DNA of 28,537 nt from Anaerolineae bacterium (GCA_016928125.1 JAFGLK010000334.1:1-28537), one strand, 5' to 3'. Positions 16,839 to 25,248 are shown, counted from the stretch's first letter. Numbers and translations are program-made. The notes: a model not told the origin generated them from the letters alone.

Positions 16839-16851
16839 TGCACGCCGTGCA
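16839..16851. promoter_or_regulatory. Palindrome TGCACG-C-CGTGCA upstream of azlC
   Basis: A perfect 6+6 inverted repeat with one central base lies 38 bases before the azlC start codon. A second hairpin CCACA-TTGC-TGTGG lies near 16761-16774. Either could be a regulator site; no regulator is encoded nearby. Confidence 0.3.
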
Positions 16852-16889
16852 CAGGATGATCTTGCGTAGATGGGAGGCTAGAGTCAGCC

Positions 16890-17615
16890 TTGTCTGAGAA
16901 ATGCGATGGCGACGGGGGTGCGGTTTTGGAAAGGAGACAGCTCCCACGATCTCTGAAGCGCGGCTTTGGTGCGACGATACCCGTGGCTCTGGCCGTGATG
17001 CCATTTGGCTTGGCCTATGGGGCCATCGCGGGGGAGCGGATGGTCCCCTGGCAGGTCTCCCTCATGTCCCTGACTGTGTTCGCTGGCACCGCCCAGTTCA
17101 TTGCGGCCAGTATGATCAACGCAGGGGCGGCCTACTGGACGGTGTGGATCACCGGCGTGTTGATCAACTTGCGCATGGTGCTGATGAGCGCAGCGCTTTC
17201 GCCCTACCTCCACAGGGTGCCGCGCAGGCGACAGTGGCTCATCGGCCATCTCTTGACGGACGAAAGCTTTGCCGTGACCATCAGCGAGTTTGAGGGTGGC
17301 GCGGCAGATCCATTCTTTCCCATCGGCTCGGGACTGGCCATTTTTGTCGCCTGGCAGATCTCGACCCTGGTGGGCGTCTTTGTGGGCGCAAGGATACCCG
17401 CCGGGTTCGGATTGGAGTTTGCCCTGCCGGCTACGCTGATCTGTCTTCTCTTCCTGCTCGTCCGCGGGCGCGATATGGCCATTGTCGCTGGGCTGTCCGC
17501 CGGGCTCGCCCTGGCTCTGCGCCCTCTGGTGCCGGATGCCTGGACTACATTGGCGGCAACGATCCTGGCTGCAACCCTGGGGGTGGCTCTTACACGATGG
17601 CGATCACGCTTTTGA
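16890..17615 (+). CDS. azlC: AzlC family branched-chain amino acid exporter subunit
   Basis: This 241-residue membrane protein has the AzlC pattern: a cytoplasmic start, then GFGATIPVALAVMPFGLAYGAIA and the well-conserved FAGTAQFIAASMINAGAAYW near residue 65-85. Further features are a charged loop LRMVLMSAALSPYLHR, the DESFAVTISEFE segment, and four more hydrophobic segments. The start is uncertain: TTG at 16890 has GGGAGG at 12 bases, and TTG at 16926 has GGGGGTG at 5 bases. It overlaps azlD by 19 bases. AzlC and AzlD together export branched-chain or aromatic amino acids in known cases. Confidence 0.9.
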   Translation: MSEKCDGDGGAVLERRQLPRSLKRGFGATIPVALAVMPFGLAYGAIAGERMVPWQVSLMSLTVFAGTAQFIAASMINAGAAYWTVWITGVLINLRMVLMSAALSPYLHRVPRRRQWLIGHLLTDESFAVTISEFEGGAADPFFPIGSGLAIFVAWQISTLVGVFVGARIPAGFGLEFALPATLICLLFLLVRGRDMAIVAGLSAGLALALRPLVPDAWTTLAATILAATLGVALTRWRSRF

Positions 17616-17914
17616 TCCTTGGCCTGGCCCTGGGCACGTTTCTCATTCGCGTGCTGCCTCTGACCGTCTTGAGCCGTGTGGAGCTTCCTGTGGGCGTGCG
17701 TGAATGGTTGCGCCTGGTGCCCAGTGCGGTCTTGGCGGCCTCCTTGGCGCAAGCACTTCTGGTTCAGGACGGCGTGCTCAACCTGACTTGGGCGAACAGC
17801 TCCCTCTGGGCGGCGATCCCCGCCTTTCTGATCGCATGGCGGACGCGGAACATGCTGGCGACCATGCTTACTGGCATGATCGCCTATGCCCTGCTAGCCC
17901 AGTTGCTTGTGTAG
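17597..17914 (+). CDS. azlD: AzlD family small exporter subunit
   Basis: This 105-residue protein has four hydrophobic segments and family features GTFLIRVLPLTVLSRVELP, LRLVPSAVLAASLAQALL and AWRTRNMLATMLTGMIAY. It overlaps the end of azlC, a standard coupled pair. It ends 22 bases before the stop of the convergent oxidoreductase gene, with no visible hairpin between them. Confidence 0.9.
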   Translation: MAITLLILGLALGTFLIRVLPLTVLSRVELPVGVREWLRLVPSAVLAASLAQALLVQDGVLNLTWANSSLWAAIPAFLIAWRTRNMLATMLTGMIAYALLAQLLV

Positions 17915-17936
17915 CTTGATTGGGCACATCTCCGCT

Positions 17937-19046
17937 TCAGTACGCGAGAGGGAGTTGCACGGGCGCGCCCGTCCGCCCGGAGCGATAGATGGCCAGCATC
18001 AACTCGAGCGATTTGCGGCCTTCCTGGCCGTCCACGAGAGGCTTGTGGCCCGTCCGGATCGCCTCCAGGAAATCGCGCAGCTGTACGGCGTGATAGCTGG
18101 GCTCGGCGGGCCGCTGGAAGCGGTAGCCCGTGTACCAGGTCGGCGGATCGTCTTGCACGATGCCGCGATAGATATACTCACCCTTTTCCACGTGATTGGA
18201 TAGCGACTCGGCGCGTATGGACTCCTCACCCGGGATGGTCCACAGGTCATTGTAGCCGACCGCGCCCTCTGGTTCCTCGATCACGCCGACCGATGCGCCA
18301 TTGCTGCCGTGCACCGTCAGGCGGGTGCGGGAATAGCGGGATGACGTGGACATGCGAACCACACCCAGCGCCCCGCTGCGGCAGGTGACGGCGGCCACGG
18401 CATTGTCCTCCACCTCGATGTAGGGATGGCTCAGGTTTGCCCAGCAGGCGTAGACTGTGTCGATCTCACCCATATACCACTGGAACATATCCAGGGCGTG
18501 GATGCCCTGATTGCAGAGCACGCCCCCTCCCTCTGTATCCCAGCGCCCACGCCACCGATCACGGGCATAGTAGCTTTCTGTGCGCCACCAGGTGAGCTCA
18601 CATTCGCCCGAGACCAACTCACCCAGCTTACCCGCCTCGATCGCCGCTCGCACTCTTAGGGAGGCGGGCCAAAAGCGACGCTGGAAGATCACCGCCAGGG
18701 CGCGACCGGTGCGCTCGGCGCAGTCAATCATCGCATCGGCCTCAGCCAGGTCCACCGTCATCGGTTTCTCAACGATGACGTGGCGCCCGCTCTCCATCGC
18801 CGCGATGGCCAATCTCGCATGGGAGGGATGGGGCGTGGCCACCGAGATCACCTCGACGCGCTCATCGCGCAGCAGTGCGTCCATGTCTTGATAGGCCGCC
18901 ACGCCATACTGCTGGCTGACCGTCTGCAGCCTTTCAGCGTTCACATCGCAGACGGCGACCAGCGTGCTCTCTGCCAGATTTGCATAGGCCTGACAATGGG
19001 TACGTCCTACGCCCAGTCCGACGACAGCGGCTCCCAGTGAACTCAT
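17937..19046 (-). CDS. Gfo/Idh/MocA family NAD(P)-dependent oxidoreductase
   Basis: The start is the ATG at 19046, with GGGAG 8 bases upstream; a GTG at 19055 lies too close to that site. The 369-residue product has an N-terminal Rossmann domain with VVGLGVGRTH, the strand end ATPHPSH and the family EKPM motif. The C-terminal alpha/beta domain contains GGGVLCNQGIHALDMFQWYMGE, including the usual catalytic histidine. These enzymes oxidise sugars, inositols and sugar-like diols at a carbinol carbon. The neighbours do not fix the substrate, but sugar-catabolic genes are abundant in the window. It is alone on its strand and divergent from a lipoprotein gene. Confidence 0.92.
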   Translation of the reverse strand: MSSLGAAVVGLGVGRTHCQAYANLAESTLVAVCDVNAERLQTVSQQYGVAAYQDMDALLRDERVEVISVATPHPSHARLAIAAMESGRHVIVEKPMTVDLAEADAMIDCAERTGRALAVIFQRRFWPASLRVRAAIEAGKLGELVSGECELTWWRTESYYARDRWRGRWDTEGGGVLCNQGIHALDMFQWYMGEIDTVYACWANLSHPYIEVEDNAVAAVTCRSGALGVVRMSTSSRYSRTRLTVHGSNGASVGVIEEPEGAVGYNDLWTIPGEESIRAESLSNHVEKGEYIYRGIVQDDPPTWYTGYRFQRPAEPSYHAVQLRDFLEAIRTGHKPLVDGQEGRKSLELMLAIYRSGRTGAPVQLPLAY

Positions 19047-19373
19047 ATATCTCACTCCCGATAAGAGTAGATGCTACCTCGCTGCAGGCGCTATGCGAGC
19101 GCCAAGCCCGAAAGGATTCCTCAAAGCCGATCAAGCGGTGGGCTCTGCCAACCAGCGCTGTTATGTCTCTGTTGACTCGCCAGCCCTCTTGTACCATAGG
19201 GCACGCGCTGGCGCAATCGGTCGCGCTGGGGGAACTGGAGTCCTTCTATCAAGAGGCCGGGCTGAACAGCCAAGCCTGGCGCTAGTGCGTGGTGATTTCT
19301 CGCTCCTTTTGAGTACTGTCGCGGCGATGCTATAATGGATTGCTGATTTTTCACAGTGGAGGAGAGGAGATTG
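19047..19373. other. Divergent intergenic region with a coding-like remnant
   Basis: This 327-base gap holds the rightward promoter for the lipoprotein gene (19309-19336) and the ribosome sites of both flanking genes. At 19199-19285 a plus-strand stretch without a start codon reads as a plausible amphipathic helix (GHALAQSVALGELESFYQEA and following) ending in TAG. It may be a gene remnant. A TTGACT hexamer at 19172-19177 lacks a good -10. No clear leftward promoter was found. Confidence 0.3.
19309..19336 (+). promoter_or_regulatory. Promoter of the lipoprotein gene
   Basis: TTGAGT (19309-19314), a 16-base spacer and a perfect TATAAT (19331-19336) are preceded by an extended-minus-10 TGC. 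The start codon follows 38 bases later after GGAGGAGAGGAG. Confidence 0.75.
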
Positions 19374-20339
19374 ATGGCCAGGTTTGCAGGCCGTTTGCTC
19401 TTGTTATCTTTGCTCTTTGCCCTTATGCTATTGGTCACTGTTGGATGCAGTGCCCCCGCTCCTGAGGAGAGCCAATCCCAGGCCGCGGCGACCCAAGCCC
19501 CCAAAGTGGCTAGCGTGCCGCCCACGGCGGTTTTCAAGATCGAGATGCAGCTTTCGCCAACCCCGACTATGGCCGTGAGCGAGGGCACAGCGGCATCGAC
19601 GCCTACACCTGGGCCTACGAATACGCCAAGGCCGACCAAAACCCTCTGGCCCACTCAGGCGCCCACCTCCGCACCGGAACAGGACGAACGTATGGTCTAC
19701 GTCCCTGGAGGCGAGTTCATCTTTGGTCGCGACGGCGGCCCCGAGGATGAATCACCCGAGCAGGTGATCGAGGTAGCCGGTTTCAATATCGACAAGTATC
19801 CAGTCACCAACGCCGATTACAGGGCGTTTGTCGATGCGACGGGCCATCGCACGCCACGGCACTGGCAAGAGGGCGAGATCCCCGAGGGCAAAGAAGATCA
19901 TCCGGTCGTGTGGGTGAGCTGGGAGGATGCGACCGCCTATGCCCGGTGGGCGGGCAAACGGCTTCCCACGGAGATCGAATGGGAAAAGGCCGCGCGCGGC
20001 GCCGAGGGTTGGGCTTATCCGTGGGGCGATAACTTTGACAGCGCCCGGTGCAACTCGGCCGAGGCGGGCCTGGGAGATACGAGCCCGATCGGCTCCTATC
20101 CTGAAGGGGCCAGCCCCTACGGCGCCGAGGACATGTGCGGCAACGTGATGGAATGGACGGCCGACTGGTACGCCGCCTATCGGGGTAGCCTCTACACCAA
20201 CGAGCGCTACGGCGAGACCCACAAAGTGCTGCGCGGCGGCTCCTGGTTTGACCCCGCCGATGCCGTACGCACCACCACGCGCAAGAGCGGCAAGCCCGAT
20301 TTTCGCTTCAGCACGATCGGTTTTCGCTGCGCGAAATAG
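19374..20339 (+). CDS. Lipoprotein with sulfatase-modifying-factor (SUMF1/FGE-like) domain
   Basis: The start is the ATG at 19374 after a strong Shine-Dalgarno region. Residues 1-24 are a lipoprotein signal with lipobox ending TVGC, so C25 is the probable lipidated residue. A Ser/Thr/Pro-rich linker runs to about residue 105. The rest (about 106-321) is a complete FGE-sulfatase domain: MVYVPGGEFIFG, FNIDKYPVTNADYRAFV, HPVVWVSWEDATAYARWAGK, RLPTEIEWEKAARG, MCGNVMEWTADWY, VLRGGSWFD and IGFRCAK. The cysteine pair used by true formylglycine-generating enzymes is absent from the GGSWFDPADAVRTTTR segment. A sulfatase-activating role is therefore unlikely; a binding or structural surface role is more likely. 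Confidence 0.9.
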   Translation: MARFAGRLLLLSLLFALMLLVTVGCSAPAPEESQSQAAATQAPKVASVPPTAVFKIEMQLSPTPTMAVSEGTAASTPTPGPTNTPRPTKTLWPTQAPTSAPEQDERMVYVPGGEFIFGRDGGPEDESPEQVIEVAGFNIDKYPVTNADYRAFVDATGHRTPRHWQEGEIPEGKEDHPVVWVSWEDATAYARWAGKRLPTEIEWEKAARGAEGWAYPWGDNFDSARCNSAEAGLGDTSPIGSYPEGASPYGAEDMCGNVMEWTADWYAAYRGSLYTNERYGETHKVLRGGSWFDPADAVRTTTRKSGKPDFRFSTIGFRCAK

Positions 20340-20360
20340 CTTGGGCCCTGCGCGGGAAGG

Positions 20361-20406
20361 AAAAAGGGATTCGTATGGACGAATCACCCACACGAATTCC
20401 TTTTTT
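20361..20406. terminator. Bidirectional intrinsic terminator
   Basis: AAAAAGGGATTCGT (20361-20374) pairs with ACGAATTCCTTTTT (20392-20405), with G-U wobble, and has A and T tracts on both sides. It can stop the lipoprotein transcript rightward and the ECF operon leftward. A competing short hairpin GATTCGT/ACGAATC (20368-20385) is nested in it. Confidence 0.85.
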
Positions 20407-20498
20407 CATGTCCGACCGGGACGCCAGGCATGTCCCTGGAGTCGAGCTTTGGAGAAGAGTGCGCCTAGACTCGGATCCCTTTCACTTTGGCCTGCCCA

Positions 20499-21311
20499 CT
20501 ATGGAGCGAACAGGCGCAAGGGGTCCACGCCGAATCCCAGCGAAAAGCGCGCCCAAAGCAGCAGAGCGGTGCTGCCCAAAAGACTGGCCGTGATCAGCCC
20601 GTCTTGCCACCCGAAATGGAGCTGACGCAAATAGGTGCGATGTTGGGCGGCGCCCAGGGCCCGCGACTCGAGCGCATGGGCCAGGTTCTCGGCCATGCGC
20701 AACGCCGTAATGAGCATCGCGACCGTGATGGGCAGATAGGCCCGCGCGCGCTTGAGCGGGTTCCCGCGCGACAGGTCCAGCGCCCGGGCCTGCTGCGCAT
20801 CGGAGATCATCTGAAACACGTTCGCCATGGTGGGCATGTAGCGCAGCCCCATCGCGATCGTCAGGCCCCAGGTGTGAGGTAGACCCAAGGCCACCAGGCC
20901 GCGCACCAATGTGGCCTGGTCTGTGCTGAAAAGCCACACAAAGACCCACAGCGCCAGGGCCGCTATACGTAGACCCACAGCCAGGCCCTCCGCCAGGTTG
21001 CGCGCGCCGATCCTCACAAACCACCAGGATACCAGCACGCGGCCTGCGTCGGGATAGGCCAGCACCCAGAGCAGTGTGATCATCGCCACCGTCGGCAGCA
21101 ACATGCGCCAGACCCAACCGATCCGCTGCGCTGTCACGCCTGCGCTCCACAGGATGGCATGGACCGCAACACAAGCCCCCAGCATCACCCAGATGTTGTG
21201 CATGGGCAGCCACGCGGCAAAGCCACAGGCGACAAAGAGCATCTTGGTGCGAGGGTCAAGCCGGTGCAACCACGATCGCCCGGGTTGGTAGAGGTCGTAG
21301 AGTGGGCTCAT
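20499..21311 (-). CDS. ecfT: ECF transporter T component (EcfT)
   Basis: This 270-residue membrane protein begins LYDLYQPGRSWLHRLDPRTKM, the family start, and has about five hydrophobic segments. The two cytoplasmic coupling motifs that contact the ATPases are AQQARALDL and ALESRALG; both are slightly degenerate versions of the usual A-R-G motif. Its ATG overlaps the stop of the ATPase gene (ATGA at 21311-21308), which indicates translational coupling. EcfT joins the ATPases to a substrate-binding S component to import vitamins or metals. Confidence 0.94.
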   Translation of the reverse strand: MSPLYDLYQPGRSWLHRLDPRTKMLFVACGFAAWLPMHNIWVMLGACVAVHAILWSAGVTAQRIGWVWRMLLPTVAMITLLWVLAYPDAGRVLVSWWFVRIGARNLAEGLAVGLRIAALALWVFVWLFSTDQATLVRGLVALGLPHTWGLTIAMGLRYMPTMANVFQMISDAQQARALDLSRGNPLKRARAYLPITVAMLITALRMAENLAHALESRALGAAQHRTYLRQLHFGWQDGLITASLLGSTALLLWARFSLGFGVDPLRLFAP

Positions 21312-23107
21312 CCCGCTGCCTCCAGGGATGGATCTCCGTCCTCTCCCACCAGTTGGCGATAGGCGCCCACGAACTCATCGACGCTGAGCAGGTCGCCAGG
21401 AAAGCCCAGGTCACCCAGCCGTAGGCCGAGCCGCGTGATCTGAGGCAGCCTGATCTGAGCGGTTGCCAAATCCGCAGCCCGCGCAAATACATCGCGGGTC
21501 AGGCCGTAGGCCAGCATGCGCCCCTCGTGCATCACCAGGGTCTGGCGCGTGTGTTCGGCCACCAGCGCCATGTCGTGGCTCACCAGGATGATGGTGTGCC
21601 CTTGGGCATGCAGATCGTCGATCAAGGCCATCAAGGCGGCAGCGCTGCGCCGGTCGAGCCCGGCCGTGGGCTCATCCAGAATGAAGATCCGCGGCCGCAT
21701 GGCGTAGACTGCAGCGATCGAGACCAAGCGGCGCAACCCAAAGCCGAGGAGCGCCGGCGGGGTGTGCGCGTGCTCGGTCAGCCCGAATAGGCTGAGCGCC
21801 TCCTCGGTGCGCTCGCGCACATGGCTCGGGGTGAGACCCAGGTTTCGGGGACCAAAGCTGATCTCCTCCTCGGTCGTGGCGCAAAAGATCTGGTGATCTG
21901 GGTTCTGAAAGGCTAGACCGACTATGCGGGCCAACTCGCTGACCCGCGCCGCGCGCGTATCGACGCCATAGACCCACACTGCGCCGGATGTGGGCTTGAG
22001 CAGACCATTCAGATGCTTGACCAGGGTTGTCTTGCCTGAGCCATTCTGGCCGATCACTCCCAGATAGGCCCGCTCGGGGATCAGCAGATCGACACCATCG
22101 AGCGCTTCGATGGCGCGCTGGTCGCCGCCGTTGCGATAATGATACACCAATCCGCGGATCTCTACCGCCACATCTTGGGTCGCCTCGCGCTCTTGCGGCG
22201 AAGGAACCGGAGCGGATCTCGCCCGGGCCTCAGTTCCGGCTGCCATCGTCTCCCGCAAGGCTCGCTCGGCGCCGTCGATCGAGACAAAATGACGCCCCTC
22301 AAGCTCATGGCAAAGGGTATGCGCCAGGTGGCTCACCTGAGGCGCCGCGATCCCAACCTCTCGCACCAGATCAGCATCTGCAAAGATGCGTTCGGGGCTG
22401 TCGCTGCGCGCAATGCGTCCCTGCCACATGATGGCTACGCGATCCGAGAACTGGGCCACATGCTCCGCATCGTGACTGACCATGACGATGGTCATGCGCC
22501 GCTGGCGACAGAGGCGCTCGATGACCTCAAAGACCTCGAGCTGGCCCACCGGATCGAGATTGGTCGTCGGCTCGTCCAGGATGAGCACCTCGGGCAACAT
22601 GGCCAAACTGGCGGCGATCGCCACGCGCTGCTTCTGCCCACCTGAAAGATGAGCCGGCGCGCGTTCAGCATAGGCGCGCATTTCGACCACGCCCAAAGCC
22701 CACTCTACGCGTTCGGCGATCTCGTGCGGATCGACGCCGAGATTCTCCGGGCCGAACGCCACCTCATCGAGCACGGTGGTGGCAAAGAGCTGGCTCTCGG
22801 GGTCCTGGTATACGATGCCCACATGCGCCGCCAACTGCGCCACCGGCACCGAGCGCGCATCGTGCCCAAGCACGTACACGTGCCCGCTAATCACACCCCC
22901 TGTGGACTGCGGCACCAATCCGTTGAGGGCCATGCAAAGGGTGGACTTGCCCACCCCGGTGGGACCCATGATCGACAGAAACTCGCCCGGCTCCACGCCA
23001 AAATCTATCCCCCGCAGCACCCGAAGGGACTCGCCTTGCGGCGTCAGCGGGGGATAGGCATAGTGCAGCGCTTCAATAGAGATGGCGTTCCGGGTGCACT
23101 CGGGCAC
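21308..23107 (-). CDS. ecfA: Fused double-ATPase ECF subunit (EcfA-EcfA')
   Basis: This 599-residue protein starts at a GTG at 23107 with GGGGAG 8 bases upstream. Domain 1 has Walker A GPTGVGKS (48-55), Q-loop YQDPESQLFATTV, signature LSGGQKQR (154-161), Walker B VLILDEPT and H-loop VSHD. A linker runs about 285-312. Domain 2 has Walker A GQNGSGKT (353-360), Q-loop FQNPDHQIF, Walker B IFILDEPTAGLD and H-loop VSHD. The place of its signature reads LLGFGLRR (453-460), not LSGGQ. The two nucleotide sites are therefore expected to differ: one canonical, one degenerate. About 60 extra residues follow at the C-terminus. It works with the adjacent T and S components. Confidence 0.94.
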   Translation of the reverse strand: MPECTRNAISIEALHYAYPPLTPQGESLRVLRGIDFGVEPGEFLSIMGPTGVGKSTLCMALNGLVPQSTGGVISGHVYVLGHDARSVPVAQLAAHVGIVYQDPESQLFATTVLDEVAFGPENLGVDPHEIAERVEWALGVVEMRAYAERAPAHLSGGQKQRVAIAASLAMLPEVLILDEPTTNLDPVGQLEVFEVIERLCRQRRMTIVMVSHDAEHVAQFSDRVAIMWQGRIARSDSPERIFADADLVREVGIAAPQVSHLAHTLCHELEGRHFVSIDGAERALRETMAAGTEARARSAPVPSPQEREATQDVAVEIRGLVYHYRNGGDQRAIEALDGVDLLIPERAYLGVIGQNGSGKTTLVKHLNGLLKPTSGAVWVYGVDTRAARVSELARIVGLAFQNPDHQIFCATTEEEISFGPRNLGLTPSHVRERTEEALSLFGLTEHAHTPPALLGFGLRRLVSIAAVYAMRPRIFILDEPTAGLDRRSAAALMALIDDLHAQGHTIILVSHDMALVAEHTRQTLVMHEGRMLAYGLTRDVFARAADLATAQIRLPQITRLGLRLGDLGFPGDLLSVDEFVGAYRQLVGEDGDPSLEAAG

Positions 23108-23157
23108 CGCTCAACTCCCCAATGGATTGACGCGCGTGCTCCCTGGCACGCGGAGGA

Positions 23158-23688
23158 TCACTCCTCCCGCCAGGAAGGACCCTGCGCCATGCGCGTCACC
23201 GGCGGATAGGCCCGGCGTACAGCATAGTAGAGCGGGATGCCCACCAGACCACCCACCACACTCTGGAGCAGGTTGATGGGGATCTCAGCAAAAGCCTCTG
23301 GCCCAATGCCAAAGACCCAGAACTCGCCCGCGAAGTAGATGCCGATCATGATCACGGCGCCCACTGCCCAGGCCAGCGCCAGGCCCCAGCCCCTGGCGCG
23401 ACGGGCCAAAAGGCCCACGGCGAGCCCCTCCAGACCATGGGCGAAAAACGTCAGGGGCGCAAACTGAGCATACCCTCCCAGGACATCGGCCAGGGCTGTT
23501 CCCACGCCGCCAGCCACGAGGCCGATCCAAGGCCCGAATGTGAAGGCGGCGAAATAGATGGCCACGTCGGAGAAATTGAAATAGCCTTGGGTGGCAGGGA
23601 TAGGCACGCGCACAAGAAGCGTGAATACGGCCGTCACCGCGATCATCACGCCCGCGATCGCGATCAACAAGGCACTAGACTTGGTCAT
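23158..23688 (-). CDS. ECF transporter S component (substrate-binding membrane subunit)
   Basis: The start is the ATG at 23688, after GGAGAGGG. The 176-residue protein has about six hydrophobic segments and the S-component pattern TQGYFNFSDVAIYFAAFTFGPWIGLVAGGVGTALADVLGGY, followed by FFAHGLEGLAVGLLAR. It resembles the riboflavin/HMP-type S-component group, but the ligand cannot be assigned from sequence alone. It lies 50 bases upstream of the ATPase gene. No TPP, FMN or cobalamin riboswitch is recognisable in the operon leader. Confidence 0.88.
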   Translation of the reverse strand: MTKSSALLIAIAGVMIAVTAVFTLLVRVPIPATQGYFNFSDVAIYFAAFTFGPWIGLVAGGVGTALADVLGGYAQFAPLTFFAHGLEGLAVGLLARRARGWGLALAWAVGAVIMIGIYFAGEFWVFGIGPEAFAEIPINLLQSVVGGLVGIPLYYAVRRAYPPVTRMAQGPSWREE

Positions 23689-23747
23689 CGGTCCCTCTCC
23701 TTTCGAATCCCGCGCCACATCGCAGCGCGACTGCCCGCTCGCCTGCT

Positions 23748-25208
23748 CTACTCTGCTTCTTTCGCGCTTTCCCAGATGCGATCCATCTCCTCGAGAGTCA
23801 TCTGCTCTAGCGGGATGTCGCGCTCGGAGGCATGGCGCTCGATGGCCTCAAAGCGCCGCACGAAGCGCGCCGTGGCCTCGCGCAGGGCGCTCTCGGGATC
23901 GTGCTCCATCCAGCGGGCCAGGTTCACCAGGCTGAAGAGCAGATCGCCGATCTCTGCCGAGCGGCTCTGCGCATCCTGGGCCGCTCGCAGTTCGTCCATC
24001 TCCTCCAGCACTTTGTCGAGCACGGGCTGGATGCCGGGCCAATCAAAGCCAACCCGCGCCACGCGCTTTTGCACCTCCATGGCCTGAGACAGGGCTGGCA
24101 GGGCTCTGTTGATACCCGAGAGCATCGAGACGAACGGACGGTCCACGTTGGCCTCCGCCTTTTCCTGACGTTTGATCTGCTCCCAGTTGAGCAGCACCTC
24201 CTCGGCGTTGGCCACACTGGCCTGGCCGAACACGTGCGGGTGACGCCTCACCAGCTTCTCTATCGCATAGGCCATCGAATCAGTCAGTCCAAAGTCCCCA
24301 TTCTCCTGCGCGATCTGCGCATGAAAGAGGATCTGCAGCAAGAGATCGCCGAGCTCCTCCTTGAGAAGCTTGGGGTCGTCGGCGTCCAAGGCCGCCAGCA
24401 CCTCGTAGGTCTCCTCAAGCAGATAGGTGCGCAGCGAGCGGTGCGTCTGTTCCCGATCCCAGGGGCACCCCTCGGGCGCTCGCAGTCTGGCCATGATCTC
24501 CTGGTAGCTGGAGAGCCCGCCAGGTCGTGCCAGCGGCGGCAGATAGGCACTGGTGAGGTGGTCGAAATCGGTCTGGCGGTCGAGTTCATACAGCGGCAGA
24601 TCACGCACCCGTTCGTCTGGCATGCCAGCATGGTACACCAAGTGGACGGGATGCTCGTCGTGATAGAGATTCATGAGGGTCAACTTGACATCCGCCGCAA
24701 GCTCACGGCTGTAGAGCTGCCCGATCAGGGCGCCCACATCCGGGTCGAGCAAGGGATGGAGCCGCTGAGCCAGAAGCGTCGCGTCGCAGATCTGCAGGCC
24801 ATCCAAGGCGTCGAGCCCCAGAGCCGTCAACGTCGGCTCGAGGAAGCTGATCCCCGCTACGATGCGAACGGGCAGGTCGTGTGCCTGTGCCATCTCCAAG
24901 ATGCGCACCACGCTGGTTTCGCCTACCAGGGGGTGGCCCGGCACGGCGTAGAGCACGCCATCTGGCCTCTCACCCAACGCAAGAACACGCCGGGCGATCT
25001 CCTCATAGACGGCCTCAAAAGTCTCCTCGCGCTCATAGACCTCGTCAAAGGTCGCATAGATCGCCGCGCGAGGCAGTGCCTCAACGGTGGGATGGCGACC
25101 TGTGCGCAGATAGACCTCCGGCGCCGCCTCCAGCAGACGCCAGGCCTCAAGGGAAAGCTGCCCAGGATCGCCGGGGCCGAGACCTATGATCGTCACTCCA
25201 GGGGCCAT
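23748..25208 (-). CDS. mazG: YabN-like fusion: tetrapyrrole methylase domain + MazG pyrophosphohydrolase
   Basis: The start is the ATG at 25208, directly after GAGGAGGG, giving 486 residues. Residues 1 to about 220 form a SAM-dependent tetrapyrrole-methylase-like domain (TIIGLGPGDPGQLSLEA and AVPGHPLVGETSV). Residues about 230-486 are a tandem MazG region. The first all-alpha NTPase half has EETYE (265-269) and EELGD (284-288); the second has EEMDE (402-406) and EIGD (419-422). The EExxE...ExxD metal sites are thus complete in both halves. MazG hydrolyses non-canonical NTPs, and the role of the fused methylase is unclear. It is the first gene of the operon with the ECF transporter; the next start is 59 bases downstream. 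Confidence 0.93.
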   Translation of the reverse strand: MAPGVTIIGLGPGDPGQLSLEAWRLLEAAPEVYLRTGRHPTVEALPRAAIYATFDEVYEREETFEAVYEEIARRVLALGERPDGVLYAVPGHPLVGETSVVRILEMAQAHDLPVRIVAGISFLEPTLTALGLDALDGLQICDATLLAQRLHPLLDPDVGALIGQLYSRELAADVKLTLMNLYHDEHPVHLVYHAGMPDERVRDLPLYELDRQTDFDHLTSAYLPPLARPGGLSSYQEIMARLRAPEGCPWDREQTHRSLRTYLLEETYEVLAALDADDPKLLKEELGDLLLQILFHAQIAQENGDFGLTDSMAYAIEKLVRRHPHVFGQASVANAEEVLLNWEQIKRQEKAEANVDRPFVSMLSGINRALPALSQAMEVQKRVARVGFDWPGIQPVLDKVLEEMDELRAAQDAQSRSAEIGDLLFSLVNLARWMEHDPESALREATARFVRRFEAIERHASERDIPLEQMTLEEMDRIWESAKEAE

Positions 25209-25248
25209 ATCCCTCCTCGCGCACCATGTTGTCGTGTCTGTGTTGTTC

